A stretch of DNA of 17,391 nt. Origin: JAFGJQ01 sp964586145. Lineage in GTDB: Bacteria > Planctomycetota > Phycisphaerae > UBA1845. Shown piece after piece: positions 14,350-17,391 of the stretch. How positions within the stretch are numbered: the stretch's first letter is position 1; each line of letters starts with the position of its first letter. Below the pieces are notes generated by a model. The model did no database searches. It was given only the letters and a program-made list of their open reading frames with translations, and had not been told where the DNA came from. Made by a program: the position numbers and the translations under genes. The stretch spans positions 1 to 17,391 of the forward strand of contig CAZPHH010000097.1 of the NCBI GenBank assembly GCA_964586145.1, written 5' to 3'.

Positions 14350-14566
14350 CCCCCACCTTCAGGTGGGGGTTGGCGGACCATCAAAAACTCCCTTGTTCCC
14401 TTCTTCGTATTCAGCAGCCGGCTTCAGCCGGCTTTCCAGGCGGGTGGTATAGACTCTTGAGAAGCCGGCTGAAGCCGGCTGAAAGAGAGGACAAGGAGTG
14501 GGATGAGGAGAGCCGCTTTCCCCCGGCTTGAAGCCGGGGGCACTGACCGGCCGGCTGAAGCCGGCC
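14350..14566. repeat. Cluster of five perfect palindromes with a shared TC/GA two-base loop
   Basis: Five hairpins with different arms share the same central two bases. They are CCCCCACCT-TC-AGGTGGGGG (14350-14369), AGCCGGCT-TC-AGCCGGCT (14416-14433), AGCCGGCT-GA-AGCCGGCT (14463-14480), CCCCCGGCT-TGA-AGCCGGGGG (14520-14540) and GGCCGGCT-GA-AGCCGGCC (14549-14566). The first and fourth are flanked by the same CAGTGCCCCC sequence in opposite orientation. They are REP-like. No transposase is nearby. From 14567 to the next gene at 14743 I see nothing further. Confidence 0.9.
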
Positions 14567-14742
14567 CCGGGTTCCGCGGCCCGAAAGAATCAGTGGAGAG
14601 AGGACGACGCTTGCCCAGGTGTGTGTGAGGATCTGCGCAGTGCGCGAAAAGCCCGGGAGTCTGCAGCCTAGTGAGCCTGCTGTCTATTGAGCAGAGTCTG
14701 TCGGTTTGTGGCACGAAGCCCTGAAACCATGGAACGGCGATC

Positions 14743-16959
14743 ATGAACAGACAACTGCGAGTATGGGTGATGGGGACGGTGGCGGGCGTCCTGGTGACCG
14801 GTCTGGGTTGCCGGGAGGAGCAGGGCAAGTCTTCCGGTGCTGTGGACGTGTCCCGGCACAACGTGCTGCTGATCACGCTGGATACGACGCGGGCGGACGT
14901 GCTGGCGTGCTACGGACACAAGCTGGTCAAGACGCCCAACCTGGACCGGCTGGCTCGGGAGGGCGCTCGTTTTACGCAATGCACGACGGTTGCGCCCATC
15001 ACGCTGCCAGCCCACACGAGCATCCTGGCCGGCACGTATCCCTTCGTTCACGGCGTGCGGAACAACGGCCGGTACGTGCCGGACGAGGGAATCACGACCC
15101 TGCCCGAGTGGCTCAAGCCGCGGGGCTTCATCACGGGGGCGGAGGTGGCGGCGTTCGTGCTGGATGGCATCTGGGGGCTGAATCAGGGGTTTGACACGTA
15201 TCGCAGCGCAAAACCGGACGAAACCTATCGCGAGCAGATGGACCGGCTGACGGGGCATCAGAGCGTCCCGGCGGATGACGTGGCGGACCGGGCGATTGCC
15301 TGGCTGAACGAGCATGCTGACGAGCGGTTCTTCCTCTGGCTGCACTTCTTCGATCCGCACCAGCCGTGGCGGCCGCCGGACCGCTTCAAGGATCTGTACC
15401 CGCACCCCTACCTTGGCGAAGTGGCCTTCATGGACGAGCAGATCGGTCGCGTGCTGGATGAACTGCGGCGGCTGAAGCTGGATGGCCGGACGCTGGTGGC
15501 GGTGGTGGGGGATCATGGGGAGGGGCTCGGCCAGCACGACGAACTGACGCACCGCTACTACGTGTACGACAGCACGATGCGGGTGCCGTTCATCCTGTGG
15601 GCGCCGCGCGTTGTGCCGCCCGGGCGGGTGGTCCAGGCCCAGGTTCGCGTGGTGGACGTGGCCCCGACCGTGCTGGATCTGTTGGGGCTGGAGCCGCTGC
15701 CGGGCATCCAGGGTTGCACGGTGCGGCCGCTGCTGGACGGGCGGACGGTGGACCTGGGGCTGGCGGCGTACGGGGAGTCGGTCGAGCCGTTCGAGAGCTA
15801 CGGCTATTCGCGGCTGTGGACGCTTCGGGCCGACGGGTGGAAGTACATCCATGCGCCGCGTGCGGAGCTGTATGACGTTCGACGGGATCCGCACGAGGAG
15901 ACGAACCTGGCCGAGCAGGAGCCGGAGCGGTTGGCGGCCATGCAGCAGCGGCTGTTGTCCGTGGTGTCGGAGGGGCTGGCCCGGTCGCCGCGTCAGGCGT
16001 CCGGCGCGGGGGCTCTGGACGCGGATTTGGCGGATCGCCTGGCGGGGCTCGGTTACATGGGCGGGTACGCTCCGACCAGTGAGGCGGATGAACTGACGCT
16101 GCTGCGCGAGATGGAAGGTTCGGACCCGAAAGATCACATCCAGACCGTGAACGGTTTTCTCAAGGCCCGTGCCCATATCGGGGCGGGGCAGCTTGTGGAG
16201 GGCGAGACGATCCTGCACGAGCTCATCGGCAAAGAGCCGGAGAATCCGGCACTCCGGTCCGTCCTGGCTCGCACGTACTGGGAGACGGAGCGTTTCACCC
16301 AGGCCGCCGAGCAGTACGCGGTGCTGTTGACGCTGCAGCCGGAGAACGCTCCGGAGCACTTCCGCGCGGGCCGCGTGCTGGGTGAGATCGGCCGGCACGA
16401 AGAGGGCGAGACGCACCTCCGCCGCGCCGTGGAGCTCACGCCGGGGTATGCCGATGCCCATGCGTACCTGGCGTACGTCGTGGCCCGGCAGGGTCGGCTG
16501 GATGAGGCCGGGGCGGCGTTTGCCCGGGCACGAGAGCTTGAACCCGGCAACGAGGCGGCGGCGCTGGGTTGGAGCAGTTTGCTGGCGGCCCAGGGCGACC
16601 GCGCGGGCAGCCTGAACGTGCTTCGCGAGGCGCTGAAGCACAACCCCGACAGCGCCTTGCTGGCGAACAATACGGCCTGGCAACTCGCCACGGCACCGAA
16701 CGCAGCGTTGCGCGACGGCGCGGAGGCCGTCCGGCTGGCCGAGCGCGCGCAGGACCTCCTGGGCGACCGGGTGAGCGCAGACATCCTGGATACGCTGGCG
16801 GCCGCGTATGCGGAGGCGGGGCGGATGGAAGACGCTTCCGCGATGGCCCGCCGCGCGCTGGAGCTGGCGGAGCGCGCGGAGAATGCAACGCTGACAGCGG
16901 ACATCCGCGCCCGGCTGGCCTTGTACGAAGCCGGGAAACCGTATCGCGACGGGGAGTGA
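14743..16959 (+). CDS. Sulfatase/alkaline-phosphatase superfamily hydrolase fused to TPR repeats
   Basis: This 738-residue exported protein has an N-terminal hydrophobic signal with Cys23 (VLVTGLGC), possibly a lipoprotein although the lipobox is imperfect. Residues of about 40-430 form an alkaline-phosphatase-superfamily domain: VLLITLDTTRAD (metal ligand D47), TPNLDRLAREGARF, TLPAHTSILAGTYP, LWLHFFDPHQPW and VVGDHGEGLGQHDE (D257, H258). Sulfatases have CxPxR or SxPxR at the nucleophile, matured to formylglycine; here it reads T-L-P-A-H (T87-H91). Thr87 is therefore the likely nucleophile and classical sulfatase chemistry is doubtful. Phosphoester, phosphonate or transferase chemistry is possible. 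Residues of about 465-735 are TPRs with good consensus (AEQYAVLLTLQPEN, HLRRAVELTPGYADAH, AFARARELEPGNEAA, ALKHNPDSALLANNTAWQLA). The start follows GGAACGG by 5 bases. Such fusions recur in planctomycetes and related phyla. The substrate is unknown. Confidence 0.85.
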   Translation: MNRQLRVWVMGTVAGVLVTGLGCREEQGKSSGAVDVSRHNVLLITLDTTRADVLACYGHKLVKTPNLDRLAREGARFTQCTTVAPITLPAHTSILAGTYPFVHGVRNNGRYVPDEGITTLPEWLKPRGFITGAEVAAFVLDGIWGLNQGFDTYRSAKPDETYREQMDRLTGHQSVPADDVADRAIAWLNEHADERFFLWLHFFDPHQPWRPPDRFKDLYPHPYLGEVAFMDEQIGRVLDELRRLKLDGRTLVAVVGDHGEGLGQHDELTHRYYVYDSTMRVPFILWAPRVVPPGRVVQAQVRVVDVAPTVLDLLGLEPLPGIQGCTVRPLLDGRTVDLGLAAYGESVEPFESYGYSRLWTLRADGWKYIHAPRAELYDVRRDPHEETNLAEQEPERLAAMQQRLLSVVSEGLARSPRQASGAGALDADLADRLAGLGYMGGYAPTSEADELTLLREMEGSDPKDHIQTVNGFLKARAHIGAGQLVEGETILHELIGKEPENPALRSVLARTYWETERFTQAAEQYAVLLTLQPENAPEHFRAGRVLGEIGRHEEGETHLRRAVELTPGYADAHAYLAYVVARQGRLDEAGAAFARARELEPGNEAAALGWSSLLAAQGDRAGSLNVLREALKHNPDSALLANNTAWQLATAPNAALRDGAEAVRLAERAQDLLGDRVSADILDTLAAAYAEAGRMEDASAMARRALELAERAENATLTADIRARLALYEAGKPYRDGE

Positions 16960-16971
16960 CGACGGCCACGC

Positions 16972-17117
16972 GGTGGGACTGGCTTTCCTGTGTGGGACCG
17001 GCTTTCCAGCCGGTCTCTTGCCTTCTTGTGGGACCGGCTTTCTCGCCACGGCGAGTCGCCTGCGGAGACCAGCCGGTCTTCTCTCTCTTCCCTGTGGGAC
17101 CGGCTTTCCAGCCGGTC
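16972..17117. repeat. Cluster of REP-like GACCGGCT palindromes between convergent genes
   Basis: Two simple hairpins GACCGGCT-TTCC-AGCCGGTC (16996-17015 and 17098-17117) flank a composite one (outer arms 17032-17039 and 17071-17078, inner CTCGCC-AC-GGCGAG at 17042-17055). A degenerate half-copy (GTGGGACTGGCTTTCC) starts near 16972. Each is preceded by TGTGG. They sit between the ends of two converging genes and may act as a bidirectional terminator or RNA 3'-end protector. Confidence 0.9.
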
Positions 17118-17136
17118 ACCGTTGGGTTTCTGCCTG

Positions 17137-17391
17137 CTACGGGGTCGGCTGCTCCTGCATCCGCCGGCGCACGCGATCCAGATCACGTTGTGAGGGCTGG
17201 TGGCTCGGGTTGATGCCCAGCGCCTGCTCGAAGTACCTTGCGGCCTCTGCCCAGTTCTGCTGCCGGGCGTTCAGCACACCCATCGCGTGCAGGGCGCGCA
17301 CATTGGCGGGTTCGATCTTGAGGATGTGCTCGAAGTGGCCGCGGGCCGCCTCGATGTGCCCCTGCTGCGCCTGAACCTGCCCAAGGCTGTA
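17137..17391 (-). CDS. TPR-repeat protein, C-terminal end (partial)
   Basis: The minus strand is open from the window edge to a TAG at 17137, giving 84 residues of the end of a protein that begins outside the window. It reads as two to three TPR helices pairs: SLGQVQAQQGHIEAARGHFE, HILKIEPANVRALHAMG and EAARYFEQALGINPSH, with the Ala/Gly/Pro positions expected of TPR consensus. A short basic tail ending EQPTP follows. It converges on the sulfatase-TPR gene. The reading frame has no start in the window. TPR identity is confident; the rest of the protein is unseen. Confidence 0.85.
   Translation of the reverse strand, partial: YSLGQVQAQQGHIEAARGHFEHILKIEPANVRALHAMGVLNARQQNWAEAARYFEQALGINPSHQPSQRDLDRVRRRMQEQPTP

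Noticed and set aside
13910..14531. Long plus-strand open frames across the 111-bp array (three frames open, up to 204 codons)
   Set aside because: They are open because the repeat length is divisible by three and the unit lacks stops. There is no ribosome-binding site, no known family, and all three frames are equally open.
16134..17186. Long minus-strand frame with repeated KAGPT and GWKAGPT peptides
   Set aside because: The peptides are the translation of the REP-like palindromes and the rest is the antisense of the sulfatase-TPR gene.

Overview
The window is high-GC bacterial DNA. It most likely comes from a member of the Planctomycetota (Phycisphaerae-like), possibly a metagenome-assembled genome. 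This is an inference from the gene mix: a PEP-CTERM exported protein with an Arg-rich tail, a sulfatase-like hydrolase fused to TPRs, an O-antigen-ligase/TPR fusion, a porin / SLH-like lipoprotein / FecR cluster, and many intergenic palindromes built on a GGCTTCAGCC or GACCGGCTTTCCAGCCGGTC theme. No rRNA, tRNA, CRISPR array, transposase or phage gene was seen.

Layout. 1-5384 (+) is a probable operon: the C-terminal end of purH, a PduO-type cob(I)alamin adenosyltransferase, a large O-antigen-ligase-like membrane protein with a helical-repeat C-terminal half, and a secreted lipoprotein metzincin protease. 5833-8797 (-) is a compact three-gene envelope operon: an alginate-export-like outer-membrane barrel, a small SLH-like lipoprotein and a periplasmic FecR-domain protein. 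A sigma70-like promoter followed at once by an intrinsic terminator lies upstream of it and could be an attenuator or a short-RNA gene. 9128-10825 (-) is a UbiB/AarF-type atypical kinase with altered signature motifs. 11519-13537 (+) holds two exported proteins with MKK signal peptides: a 420-residue protein with an SbsA-like Ig domain, and a short PEP-CTERM protein. 14743-16959 (+) is a sulfatase-superfamily/TPR lipoprotein candidate whose nucleophile position is Thr rather than Cys or Ser. The window ends in the 3' end of a convergent TPR gene.

The most unusual content is repeat DNA. An array of an 8-bp unit (AGGGACGR) sits in frame inside the purH coding sequence, in the last stretch before the ASDAFFPF motif. 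A related 8-bp array (AGGGATCN) lies downstream of the PEP-CTERM gene. Both are directly preceded by a hairpin. From 13.6 to 14.6 kb a repeat island stacks this array, a composite nested palindrome, a 111-bp tandem array made of two alternating 55/56-bp palindromic half-units, and five different perfect palindromes that share a two-base TC/GA loop. The composite palindrome reappears between the sulfatase and the final TPR gene with a different inner hairpin, as if modular.

Functionally the window is dominated by cell-envelope and secretion functions (polysaccharide polymerisation or ligation, outer-membrane export, anchored surface proteins, secreted protease, sulfatase-like hydrolase). It also carries purine synthesis (PurH) and cobalamin adenosylation. 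The links between the clusters are inferred only from proximity.
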